Shown here piece by piece: positions 51,474 to 60,924 of a DNA stretch of 60,959 bases. A model generated the notes under the pieces. That model was not told the DNA's origin, made no database searches, and saw only the letters and a program-made list of their open reading frames with translations. The stretch lies in NCBI GenBank assembly GCA_020161315.1, contig JAIUOH010000018.1, positions 1 through 60,959 of the forward strand. The letters run 5' to 3'. This DNA is from Actinomycetota bacterium. Lineage in GTDB: Bacteria; Actinomycetota; Actinomycetes; Actinomycetales; Microbacteriaceae. Position 1 is the first letter of the stretch, and every line of letters starts with the position of its first letter. The position numbers were made by a program, and so were the translations under genes.

Positions 51474-51521
51474 GCACGAAACCACGGCCCGAGAAGAAAT
51501 GAAGAAACAAGGACGGCAACG

Positions 51522-53258
51522 ATGCTACTGACCCGCTCAGAATTGAACGATCTGGACGATTACTTCGACCTGGGCGATTACCATCGCCCGGTCACCACGT
51601 CATCACCCGAAGCCCAGACATGGTTCGACCGGGGTCTGATCTGGTGCTACTCCTTCAACCACGAAGAGGCGGTCCTCTGCTTCGAACGTGCCACCGAGCT
51701 GGATCCTTCTTTTGCAATGGCTCACTGGGGAATCGCATATGCGCAAGGGCCGAACTACAATAAGACCTGGGAGGCCTTCGACGGCGAGGATCTTCGGGCC
51801 TCGGTCGCACGCACGCATCAAGAGATCGAGCGGGCGCAGGAGCTTTCCAGTTCTGCCTCCAAGCTTGAACAGGCGCTTATCGATGCTCTCGCCAAACGCT
51901 ACCAAGCAGCCGCAGCCGACGAGATCTCTCCCGCGTGGAACGAGGATTACGCCGAGGCGATGGGCAAGGTCTACGCCGAATTCTCTGATGATCTCGAGGT
52001 CGCCGCCCTCTACGCCGAAGCTTTGATGAATCTGACTCCGTGGAAGCTTTGGAATGAGCGCACCGGCGAGCCAGCGCCGGGTTCGCATGCTCTGAAAGTC
52101 CGTGAAATTTTCGACCGGGCGTTGGAATTGCCCGGCGGCAAGTCGCACCCAGGGATCCTGCACTTCTACATCCATCTCATGGAGATGTCGTCAACGCCGG
52201 AAGCGGCCATTCCTATCGCGGATCGTCTGCGCGGGCTGATCCCGGACGGCGGCCATATGCACCACATGCCGAGCCACCTTGACGTGCTATGTGGCGATTT
52301 CCGTCGAGCCATCACTTCGAACAGTGATGCGATCGTCGCGGATGAGAAATACCGTCGACGCAGAGGCGCAATGAACTTCTATACGCTCTACCGTTCTCAC
52401 GACTACCACTTCCGCATCTATGCGGCGATGTTCGTCGGGCAGTCGGAAGTCGCGCTAGAGACCGCAGCCCAGCTTGAGGCCTCCATCCCAGAGGACCTGC
52501 TGCGCGTCACCTCGCCTCCGATGGCCGACTGGCTCGAAGGTTTCATCGCGATGCGTGTGCATGTGCTTATCCGGTTCGGGCGCTGGCAGGAGATACTTGA
52601 CCTGCCGTTCCCTGAAGATTCAGGGCTCTACTGCGTGACTACCGCTATGCAGCACTACGCTCGTGGGGTCGCGCTCGCCTCACTGAGCAGAATCGAAGAG
52701 GCAGAGGCTGAGCGAGAACTATTTAGGATGGCAGTCACGAAAGTCCCGGAAAGCCGGACACTGTTCAACAACATCTGCCTCGACATCCTCGAAGTCGCCG
52801 CTTCGATGCTCGACGGAGAACTCGAGTACCGCAAGGGCAATTACGAAGCAGCGTTCGCGCATCTTCGCCGTTCAATCGAGATCGACGACGCGCTTCCCTA
52901 CGACGAGCCATGGGGGTGGATGCAGCCTACGAGGCACGCCTACGGCGCGCTGCTTCTCGAACAAGGGCACGTTGAAGAAGCGGCAGCAGTCTACGCCGCA
53001 GATCTCGGGTTCAATTCGTCGCTACCGCGCGGCCAGCAGCACCCAGGCAACGTTTGGGCGCTACACGGCTACCATGAGTGCCTGCAGTTACTCGGACGCG
53101 ACGCCGAGGCCGTGCTCGTCGGCCACCAACTCAAGATCGCGGTTGCGATGGCGGATGTGCCCATCGAAGCCTCTTGCTTTTGCCGTTTGAGTGCAATCGG
53201 GGCTGAGCAGACCTCTGGCACCCCAAGCTGCTGCACTGTTACGGCGACTCGCGGGTAA
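51522..53258 (+). CDS. Tetratricopeptide repeat protein
   Basis: 578 aa. TPR-like helical repeats begin at about residue 27 (AQTWFDRGLIWCYSFNHEEAVLCFERATELDPSFAMAHWG, cited as parts) and recur to the end, e.g. YEAAFAHLRRSIEIDDALPY. A conserved HMHHMPSHLDVLCGDF-like stretch could bind metal. The last 20 residues (after ASCFCRL) look unlike the rest and may reflect a small frameshift near 53190. No signal peptide. Follows the aminotransferase by 48 bases; role unknown. Confidence 0.82.
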   Translation: MLLTRSELNDLDDYFDLGDYHRPVTTSSPEAQTWFDRGLIWCYSFNHEEAVLCFERATELDPSFAMAHWGIAYAQGPNYNKTWEAFDGEDLRASVARTHQEIERAQELSSSASKLEQALIDALAKRYQAAAADEISPAWNEDYAEAMGKVYAEFSDDLEVAALYAEALMNLTPWKLWNERTGEPAPGSHALKVREIFDRALELPGGKSHPGILHFYIHLMEMSSTPEAAIPIADRLRGLIPDGGHMHHMPSHLDVLCGDFRRAITSNSDAIVADEKYRRRRGAMNFYTLYRSHDYHFRIYAAMFVGQSEVALETAAQLEASIPEDLLRVTSPPMADWLEGFIAMRVHVLIRFGRWQEILDLPFPEDSGLYCVTTAMQHYARGVALASLSRIEEAEAERELFRMAVTKVPESRTLFNNICLDILEVAASMLDGELEYRKGNYEAAFAHLRRSIEIDDALPYDEPWGWMQPTRHAYGALLLEQGHVEEAAAVYAADLGFNSSLPRGQQHPGNVWALHGYHECLQLLGRDAEAVLVGHQLKIAVAMADVPIEASCFCRLSAIGAEQTSGTPSCCTVTATRG

Positions 53259-53299
53259 GCTCGATCCTCGGGCAACAAGGCCGGCCTTCAGATTCTCCG

Positions 53300-53818
53300 A
53301 TGGAAATGGTAATGGCGTTGCTCGCAACCTGCGGCTTCGCAGCGGGCTGGCTCCCTCGAGCTGCAGAAGGATGGAGCGCACGTCTGCTCTCTGCGGTCGT
53401 CTGGATTGGGATGCTCCTCGCAGCAGGACCCACAGCTGCGATAGTCCGTTTGGCGGCTACTTTGTGCATCATCGTTGGGGTGATTCTCGATGCTGTCGTG
53501 ACGGGAAGGCTATCTCGACCGACGTCCGGCGTTGATCTCCATCTCCTCCACCGAGGCATCGGCTCGTTGCTCATGATCCCGTGCCTTCTCGGAGTCAGCT
53601 CCTCATCGGAGACGATCGGAGCGACAGCACACCAAGGACACATGCCGTCCGCACATGTCGTCATCGCTTTCTTCGCGCTGCCGTATTTGGTTGCCTCCAT
53701 TTGGTGGGCGATCAAGTCGTACTCCGACTTCAGAGCCCGCCGCTCTCCTGCCAGATGGGCAGATCTCGTTGGAAACGGCAGCATGACAGCGATGGTGGCG
53801 ATGATGCTCGCGATGTAA
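53300..53818 (+). CDS. Hypothetical integral membrane protein
   Basis: 172 aa with about five hydrophobic segments (about residues 3-18, 28-45, 47-65, 88-103 and 118-140) and a Met-rich C-terminus (GSMTAMVAMMLAM). His residues occur in DLHLLHRGIG, GHMPSAHVV. It is reminiscent of actinobacterial DUF5134-type membrane proteins, but I am not sure. No clear ribosome site; start could be one of three ATG codons. It lies between the TPR gene and the flavoprotein gene. Confidence 0.6.
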   Translation: MEMVMALLATCGFAAGWLPRAAEGWSARLLSAVVWIGMLLAAGPTAAIVRLAATLCIIVGVILDAVVTGRLSRPTSGVDLHLLHRGIGSLLMIPCLLGVSSSSETIGATAHQGHMPSAHVVIAFFALPYLVASIWWAIKSYSDFRARRSPARWADLVGNGSMTAMVAMMLAM

Positions 53819-53957
53819 ACCAGGTCGCTTCCTCCACCCACTATCGATCTCTTACTCGCGGTGGACTTCACAGAGTCAGATCACCTCGGAAAGGGCAATC
53901 CGTTCTGGTATATTGAGCCGTAACTCAAAAAAGCATCTGCGTTCGTTTGGAGGAACA

Positions 53958-55295
53958 GTGAAGACACATTATGAATTGATCGTGGTCGGTGCCGGGGCCG
54001 GGGGACTCAACGCCTCGCTCGAGGCCGCCGGACTAGGCAAGGACGTACTCGTCATCGAGAAGTTTCGTCCCGGCGGTGAATGTACCTGGTCGGGATGCAT
54101 CCCGAGCAAAGCGCTGATTCAGATCGCCGATGCGTATCATCATGCCGCGCAGTTCGGCGTTGGGCCCGTGGACGGCCGAGCGGTCATGGAGAAGGTTCGC
54201 GCCCTCACCTTGACCGCCCATCAAGCAGAGGCCGTCGAAGTGCTCGAGTCTGCGGGCATCTCATACCTGAATGGTGAGGCACGTTTCGTAGATGCGCATA
54301 CCGTCGAGGTCGAAGGGCAACGACTGAGCGCGGATCGGTTCGTCGTCGCAACCGGTTCTCAGCCAGCCGTGCCCCCGATTCCGGGCCTGCTCGAGGTGGC
54401 ACCGCTTACGAATCAGAGTGTTTTCACAATGGATGAGCTGCCCGGATCCCTGATCGTTCTGGGCGCCGGTGCGATCGGTGTGGAACTCAGCCAGGCCTTC
54501 TCACGCCTCGGCGTCAAGGTCTCTCTGGTCGAGATGGCCGAGCGCATCCTCCCCCGCGAAGAGCCCGAATTGTCAGGCATTCTCGCCGAGACCCTCGCAT
54601 TCGAAGGCGTGGACGTACGCACCTCCACCACCGCCATCAGCGCAAGCCGCTGCGAGAGCAAAACTCATCTGACAGTGACACACGAAGGGGAAGAGAAAAC
54701 TCTCTCTGCGTCGCGCATCCTCGTTGCCCTGGGGCGAAAAGCGGATACCGAGGATCTGGGACTCGACGCGGCTGGAGTCGAGGTAGTACGTGGCACTGTG
54801 AGGACCAACGAGCATATGCAGACTTCCACCTCGCACATCTATGCGGCTGGCGACATCGTGGGCCCGTACCAGTTCTCGCATATGGGCGGACGGCAAGGGC
54901 GAGTCGCGGTCAGGCACATGTTCAACCAGCCAGGTGACACTATGACCAACGAGTACGCCTGGTGCACCTTCACACATCCCGAGCTTGCACGCACAGGCAT
55001 GCTCGAAGACGAAGCAAGGGCCCGTTACGGAGAAAACGTGCGCGTCTGGGAATCGAACTACAGCGACGCGGATCGTGCGGTTGTCGATGAGCACACCACC
55101 GGCAAGATCATTGTCATCACTGACGCCGAAGACCAGATCCTTGGAGCGAGCATCCTCGGAGAACGAGCCTGCGAACTCCTCGGCGAGATTCAAACTCTGA
55201 AACAATCGCGACTTCCCGTCACGACGATCCGCGAGCTCGTGCATCCCTATCCGGGCTACGGCGAGGCTCTCACAGCACTCAGCAAACGGGAATAG
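53958..55295 (+). CDS. Dihydrolipoamide dehydrogenase-like flavoprotein disulfide reductase
   Basis: 445 aa from GTG 53958, which has a perfect GGAGGAA site 6 bases upstream; the longer frame is rejected. FAD site VVGAGAGGLNASLEA, redox disulfide in ECTWSGCIPSKAL (C-x4-C), NAD site VLGAGAIGVELSQAF, IYAAGDIVGP and a C-terminal HPYPGYGEAL in the dimer interface. Belongs to the lipoamide dehydrogenase/mercuric reductase superfamily. No 2-oxoacid dehydrogenase subunits are adjacent, so the true electron acceptor is unknown. Followed by a cupin and a GNAT, probably one operon. Confidence 0.9.
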   Translation: MKTHYELIVVGAGAGGLNASLEAAGLGKDVLVIEKFRPGGECTWSGCIPSKALIQIADAYHHAAQFGVGPVDGRAVMEKVRALTLTAHQAEAVEVLESAGISYLNGEARFVDAHTVEVEGQRLSADRFVVATGSQPAVPPIPGLLEVAPLTNQSVFTMDELPGSLIVLGAGAIGVELSQAFSRLGVKVSLVEMAERILPREEPELSGILAETLAFEGVDVRTSTTAISASRCESKTHLTVTHEGEEKTLSASRILVALGRKADTEDLGLDAAGVEVVRGTVRTNEHMQTSTSHIYAAGDIVGPYQFSHMGGRQGRVAVRHMFNQPGDTMTNEYAWCTFTHPELARTGMLEDEARARYGENVRVWESNYSDADRAVVDEHTTGKIIVITDAEDQILGASILGERACELLGEIQTLKQSRLPVTTIRELVHPYPGYGEALTALSKRE

Positions 55296-55339
55296 ACGCC
55301 TCCCTACTCAAGCACCCGCAACGAAAGGATTCCCTGAGG

Positions 55340-55630
55340 ATGAGTACCGGAGCCCAGAGCGAAATACAGCTGGAGAACGAGTTCTTCCGCGTCACAAAAT
55401 GGACAATCGCCCCAGGTAGTGTGATCCCCATGCACCTCCATGAGCACGAATACGTGGTCACACCCCTTGTCGATGGCGTCATGCACGTCGTTACTTCCGA
55501 CGGCGAAGAAATAGTTGCCGAGTTGGTCATGGGGGAAAGCTACTCACGGCCGTCGGGTTCTGAACACCGGATTGAGAACCGGCGATCATCCGCTGCGATC
55601 GTGTTCGTTGAGGCCGAGCGACTCTCATGA
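55340..55630 (+). CDS. Cupin domain protein (copy 2)
   Basis: 96 aa, same length and about 61 of 96 positions identical to the cupin at 12238-12528 by hand alignment. Metal-site segment PMHLHEHEYVV and closing EHRIENRRSSAA are kept. It lies 44 bases after the flavoprotein gene and overlaps the GNAT start by ATGA. Genomic context differs entirely from copy 1, so a shared small substrate or sensing role is plausible. Confidence 0.88.
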   Translation: MSTGAQSEIQLENEFFRVTKWTIAPGSVIPMHLHEHEYVVTPLVDGVMHVVTSDGEEIVAELVMGESYSRPSGSEHRIENRRSSAAIVFVEAERLS

Positions 55631-56262
55631 CCAACACGGAAGACACTCACAACAATCTCGGCGACAACTTTCACAAGGTAAACGGCCACATTCTGGCAGA
55701 TCGCATCACCGCGACCGTCACGCACGCATTCAGGAACGACCCGACCTGGTCGCCCCTGCTCGGCGCAGACACCAGCGAGTCCGGACCGGCGTACCAGTAC
55801 TGGAGTCTCTTCGTTCATTCTGCGCTCCGTTACCCGTGGAGCTACAGCAATCACGACGGCACCGTAACATCGATCTGGTACCCACCAAATGCTGATGAAC
55901 TCACGCCCGAAGAAACGGCACGCTTCCCTGAATTCGCAACAGAACTTCTGGGGGCTCACAAAGCCACTGAACTCTTCCGCACTATCGAACGTTTCGACGA
56001 CGCCCGACCGGCCGGAGCGTACTTCTACCTCAGCCTGCTCGCGGTCCATCCGACACAACGTGGCAGCGGTCTCGGCTTACGCCTCCTGGCAGAGAATCTA
56101 CAAGTGCTCGACGCTCTCGGCGTGCCAACATACTTGGAATCATCAAACCCCCAGAACGATGAAAAATATCGGCGCCTGGGATACCAGCAACACGGAACCA
56201 TTGCCCTGCGCCATGACTTTACGATCACCACTTTTTGGAGAGACCCCGCTGTGGGGAGTTGA
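55627..56262 (+). CDS. GNAT family N-acetyltransferase
   Basis: 211 aa. The acetyl-CoA-binding segment is LLAVHPTQRGSGLGLRLLAE, followed by PTYLESSNPQNDEKYRRLGY, typical of small-molecule GNATs (acetyltransferase_1 fold). An N-terminal extension of about 60 residues precedes the core. Translationally coupled to cupin copy 2 (ATGA). The acetyl acceptor may be a pathway amine, which is inference. Confidence 0.88.
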   Translation: MTNTEDTHNNLGDNFHKVNGHILADRITATVTHAFRNDPTWSPLLGADTSESGPAYQYWSLFVHSALRYPWSYSNHDGTVTSIWYPPNADELTPEETARFPEFATELLGAHKATELFRTIERFDDARPAGAYFYLSLLAVHPTQRGSGLGLRLLAENLQVLDALGVPTYLESSNPQNDEKYRRLGYQQHGTIALRHDFTITTFWRDPAVGS

Positions 56263-56454
56263 GTTCCGTCGCTGGCGCGACTAGCTCCGGCAAGAGCCGT
56301 CAGAAAGTCGAATGGAAGCCACCGAGGGAGGCGTTGAACTTGATCCCGTCGGCAGAAACCGTGACACGGCGTCAGCGTTGACGCGGTGCTAACAAGAGAC
56401 TGGTACGCCACCCTCGGGGTAGTCCGATGAGGCGCATCTGCGCACCTGTTCAAT

Positions 56455-58572
56455 GTGACGGTTTCAATCAGGGTGATGACAGCCGGTGAGGGATACCGGT
56501 ACCTGCTGAACTCTGTCGTCATCGGTGATGGTGACCGAGATGCTGTTTCCGCGCTGAATCGTTACTACTTGCAGGTGGGTACGCCACCGGGCGTCTGGGC
56601 AGGATCGGGGCTCAGTGCACTTTCCGGAGCCCTAGTAACTGGCGAAGCCGTGACTGAGGAGCAGCTGCGACGGCTTATGGGCTATGGGCAGGATCCGAAC
56701 TCGGGTGAGCAGCTTGGTCGTCCGTACCGGAAGTTCGCCACCACCTCGGAGCGAGTCCGGCGTCGCATCGATAAGCTCTCCGAGGGCCTCACTGATGACG
56801 AGCGTGCGGAACAGGTCGGGTTAATCGAGGCTGAGGAAGCAGCGAAGCCGACTGGAGCGCCGGTTGCCGGTTTCGACCTCACGTTCTCGGTTCCAAAGTC
56901 CGTGTCCACGCTGTGGGCGGTCGCCGACGGCGGAAATCAAGCGTTGATCGCGCAGGCGCATTATGTCGCGATCCAGGACGTGATCGAGCTGCTGGAACGC
57001 GATGTCGCGGCGACGAGGGTAGGTGCTAAGGGTCCGCGTGGTGCGGTCGCGCAGGTGCCGGTACGGGGCGTGATTGCGGCGGCGTATGACCATTACGACT
57101 CACGGGCATCTGATCCGCAGTTGCACACGCATGTCGTGGTCGCGAACCGAGTGCAGGCAGTACGGGATGGGAAATGGCGCACCCTCGACTCCCGCGCGCT
57201 GCATGCTGCGGTGATGGGGCTGTCGGAGCATTACAACGCCGTCCTCGCCGATCGAATCACGACGCTGCTCGGTGTCGGGTGGGAGGCACGCGAACGCGGC
57301 GCGGGCCGGTCCACCGCGTGGGAGATCGCCGGTGTCTCGCAAGAGTTGATGGATGAGTTCTCTTCCCGGACCCGTGATATCGAGCAGGTCAAAGACCGTC
57401 TCGTCGCCGACTACGTCGAAAAACATGGCAGGCAGCCTTCCCCGAAACTGCTGTGGCAGTTCCGCCAACAGGCGACCCTCGAGACCCGGCCGCCGAAACA
57501 GCAACACTCATTGAGCGAGCTCACCGCGCAATGGCGAGACCGCGCCACACAGGTGCTCGGCGAAGACGCGCCCACCTGGGCTGCCGCGCTCCTCGCAGGC
57601 AGTACCGCTGATCCGTTGCTGCGGGCCGATGACATCCCGCTGGATGACCTGAATGCGGTGGCTGCGGTCGTGGTGGAGCGGGTGGCTGATCGGCGGGCGT
57701 CGTGGAAGCGGTGGAACCTCCACGCCGAGGCCGTCAGACAGACGATGGGGCTGCGCTTTGCCACCGCGCAGGATCGTGATGCGATCACACGGCAGATTGT
57801 TGACGCCGCCGAACAAGCTTCCCTCAGGTTGACGCCGCCGGAGCTTGCGTCGAGCCCGCCCGTGTTCCAGCAGCCTGATGGTGTGAGTGTGTTCCGTCCA
57901 AAGGCCTCCACGGTCTACTCCTCGGAACGGGTGCTCGAAGCAGAAGACCGGCTTCTCGCCGCTGCTGAGAACCGTATGGCCCCCACGGTGCCGCTCGCCT
58001 GGATTGAACAGGCAGCGCGAACGAAGAACAAGGACGGGTACTCGTTGTCGTCCGATCAGGAGCAGGCGATCTCGAAGATCGGGATCTCCGGACGCGCCCT
58101 CGATGTTCTCGTCGGGCCCGCAGGGACTGGGAAGACCACCACCATGCGAGCTCTCCACCAGGCATGGGAGAGACACCACGGCCAAGGCTCAGTCATCGGG
58201 CTCGCACCATCAGCTGCAGCAGCCGAAGTACTCGCCGAGGATTTGGGTGTGTCGACGGAGAACACAGCGAAGTGGCTCCACGAACACCGCCACGGCAACT
58301 GGAATCTCACCGCCGGTCAGCTCGTCATCATCGACGAAGCATCCCTCGCAGGAACCCTCGCCCTCGACACCATCACCGCCCACGCCCAAGAAGCGGGCGC
58401 GAAAGTGCTGCTCGTCGGCGACTGGGCACAACTCGCCGCGGTCGACGCGGGCGGGGCATTCGGGATGCTGGTCCGTGAACGCGACGATACCCCGGAGCTC
58501 ACTGACGTGCGCCGGTTCCGAAACGAGTGGGAGAAACACGCCTCCCTAGGCTTGCGCATCACCGCGACGTAG
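56455..58572 (+). pseudogene. MobF/TraA conjugative relaxase, C-terminally truncated
   Basis: 705 codons from GTG 56455. N-terminal TrwC relaxase with FDLTFSVPKSVSTLWAVAD and the HUH segment LHTHVVVANRV, then a RecD-like helicase part with Walker A VGPAGTGKTTTMRAL and Walker B VIIDEASLAG. Family members run to more than 1000 residues; here the frame stops three codons after EWEKHASLGLRI, exactly where foreign, lower-GC sequence begins. It is therefore a broken conjugative transfer gene, unrelated to the MobA relaxase at 36 kb. Confidence 0.88.
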
Positions 58573-60200
58573 TGAAAAAAGAAGCCGTTCGCATGGACCC
58601 GCCCTCGCAATGGGCGTCAAAGTTTGATGTTGTCAAGTCATTGACAGAAGATGATCAGAGTATCGTTTACATCAACAGCGCGCGTGGTGTTGTAAGCGAT
58701 GCTATGCAGTTCGCCGAGGGTCTAGAGGAGGTCCGAGACCCTCGAATTGAAGAGTTGATGAACTTCGCTGGTGAGCATGTGCATGACAAGTATTTTCTCA
58801 TCAGCTGCTTGCGGAAGGGCGTCGCTTTCCATCACGGCCGCATGCCACAAGACCTTCGTGAACGAATCGAGAATCTGTACGCAGCTCAGGACTCGCCTTT
58901 GAAGTATGTCTTCTGCACTTCGACACTTCTTGAGGGTGTCAACCTTCCAGCCAAGAATATTTTCGTGCTTAGTGACCAGCACGGTTTAAGAGATCTCACC
59001 CAAATGGACTTTGAAAACCTTATCGGACGCGCTGGACGACTTACCTTTGACTTCTCGGGGAATGTTGTCTGCGTGCGAGACACTGAGAACGCTTGGAGCG
59101 GAAAGACCAAGAACCTGATTGCAAACACCGAGCCCCTTGAAGCTAAGAGCTTCCTTGTGAACCCCGTCCCTAGGCGAAAGAAGGAGTTCACCGATATTGA
59201 GAAATCGTTGGCTCGTGAACCTCTGCCCAAGGATCGATCAGCTGACTCGATACGAACCAGTCGCCAATATGCGTCAATCCTGACGCTTCATGAAATCGAA
59301 GGTCAAACATCTGGGCTGAAGACATTGTTTCTCGATCGAATAGCCCAAGGAAAGGAGCAACTCCACAAGGTTGCCTCGGAGCTTACCGTGCCATCACGAG
59401 TTCTTCGGCGGACTCCAGATATCGCCGCGCACTATCAAGAAGAAGTGTGGAAGCGCGTTCAGTCCCAAAGTGACTTTGCCCCGTTGATTGGCGAAGGTGA
59501 CGACCTCTCTGAGAACGCTACCTACCTGTCGGTCCTTCATCGCCTTTATGAGCAGTACAACTGGGGGAAGGAAGAGTCGGTTGGCACCTATAAGTTGGTT
59601 CCTTCCCGCAAGAAGGCGACCGACTCGCTGGAGCCGACTCATGCACGTCTCAGATACTGGGCTAATCTCATGCGCAACTGGGTTGCGGGAAAACCGCTGC
59701 ATCTCATTATCAGATCTTCGATCTTATATTTCAGGGATGAAGGAGAGATCACGATTCGTGACTTTTCATCCCCGAGTACGTACAAAACCGTACCGTTCAT
59801 TGAGAGTGACACGGTGCTGATCAACCAGATAATCGAGGACGTCCTGCTGGACATTGAAGTCGGTTTGAGGTTTCGAATCATGCGCTATCTTCAAAACTTC
59901 TACGACATCTCGGTGGCCGCACAAGGACAACCGAAAGCTGGTGTGGATCTCGCCAGCCTTGTTGAGTACGGAACTCAGGATCTGGTCGCTGTAGCTCTCC
60001 AAGATGCTGGGCTTTCCCGCAACGCGAGCGTTGCTCTCTCCTCACAGTTCCGAGATGCCGTCGAACTCTCAGATTCGGGTGATCTCGTCGATATCGAACT
60101 AACCAGAGTCCTGGCAGGTCTAGAAAACAATGATGAACTGGCCCAGGAAGTGCGCCAGATTTTTGGGGAGGTAGAGGAGCATGGTGTCAATCAAGGCTAG
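58573..60200 (+). pseudogene. Superfamily 2 helicase, N-terminally truncated (HamB-like)
   Basis: The frame encodes only the RecA2 half and C-terminal domains of a Ski2-like helicase: AFHHGRMPQDLRERIENLY, CTSTLLEGVNLPAKNIF and LIGRAGRLTF. The Walker A/B half is absent. These motifs resemble HamB of the Hachiman phage defence system (family recall, not a search). Lower GC and different codon use from the relaxase indicate a separate acquisition. An ATG at 58593 could start a shortened product, but it would lack ATPase activity. Confidence 0.75.
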
Positions 60201-60240
60201 CTTTCGGTGTCCACGAGGAGTATCGGCCTAGCGTGGGTTT

Positions 60241-60774
60241 TTAGTTGCGCGCTCGTTCGACATCTCTTCGGGTACGAGTAAATGAGAGTCTCTCAACCGT
60301 GGAAGAGACAAGCGTCGTTTCACCAACGGCCACCCAAGCCCCGTAAGCGCCGCCTCCAGTCAGCGCACCGTGATTTTGGCCGAGACACGAACAAGTGCAG
60401 TCGTCACCGGTCGCTGCTTGACAGCGGGTATCGCACTGTTCATGGATGTTGAAGTCCACCTCAACCCTGACCTGCCCGACGCGCACAGCCAGTGCATCGA
60501 CGACATCCCGAAAATGTGCACGTGCAACGGCCCAATGCCCATCCCAGCCACGCGGACCCGTCACCCACTGAGGACGGATGCGAGCCCCCAAGGTGTCTTT
60601 CAGCCATTGCCGATTGGTTGGTTCTCCCTCTCGCGGCTTGCGTAGCCCACTAATTTCAATGCGACCTGAGACCGGTCGGAAGGCCTCAACCATGTCTCGA
60701 CAATACCGGCATCCCCGGAAGTAGGTATTGTAACTCTGGGAGTGTCGTACCTGCTTCGACAAAGAGGGAATCAT
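60241..60774 (-). CDS. Hypothetical protein with Cys-rich motif
   Basis: 177 aa from ATG 60774; a longer frame to 60849 adds an unconvincing Arg/Ser-rich stretch. A Cys pair (CRYCRDM) lies near the N-terminus and a dense cluster CDTRCQAATGDDCTCSCLGQ followed by NHG lies in the C-terminal half, likely a zinc site. Similar Cys-His clusters occur in phage-borne actinobacterial proteins, but I cannot name a family. Trp-rich middle part (RPQWVTGPRGWDGHW). Function unknown. Confidence 0.65.
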   Translation of the reverse strand: MIPSLSKQVRHSQSYNTYFRGCRYCRDMVEAFRPVSGRIEISGLRKPREGEPTNRQWLKDTLGARIRPQWVTGPRGWDGHWAVARAHFRDVVDALAVRVGQVRVEVDFNIHEQCDTRCQAATGDDCTCSCLGQNHGALTGGGAYGAWVAVGETTLVSSTVERLSFTRTRRDVERARN

Positions 60775-60875
60775 GCTTCCACAAACCCCACGTATACTCC
60801 TGACGGATCTGCCGGAAGCTACCAGGAGCCGGGTGTTTAGCCGGTGCATTGGGAAGCGTTGATGTAACGATCGGG

Positions 60876-60919
60876 AAGTGCGAGCGCGCGTACCTGGAAG
60901 CGGTTGCGCGCTCGCACTT
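60876..60919. terminator. Rho-independent terminator
   Basis: A perfect 14-bp stem (AAGTGCGAGCGCGC, 60876-60889, with 60906-60919), 16-base loop and T-tract on the plus side; on the minus strand it follows a likely gene end by 5 bases. It can serve the gene entering from the right. Confidence 0.8.
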
Positions 60920-60924
60920 TTGGC

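Noticed and set aside
53913-53957. Longer start for the flavoprotein reductase
   Set aside because: GTG 53958 has an optimal GGAGGAA site and leads directly into the FAD motif; the 15 extra residues match no family.
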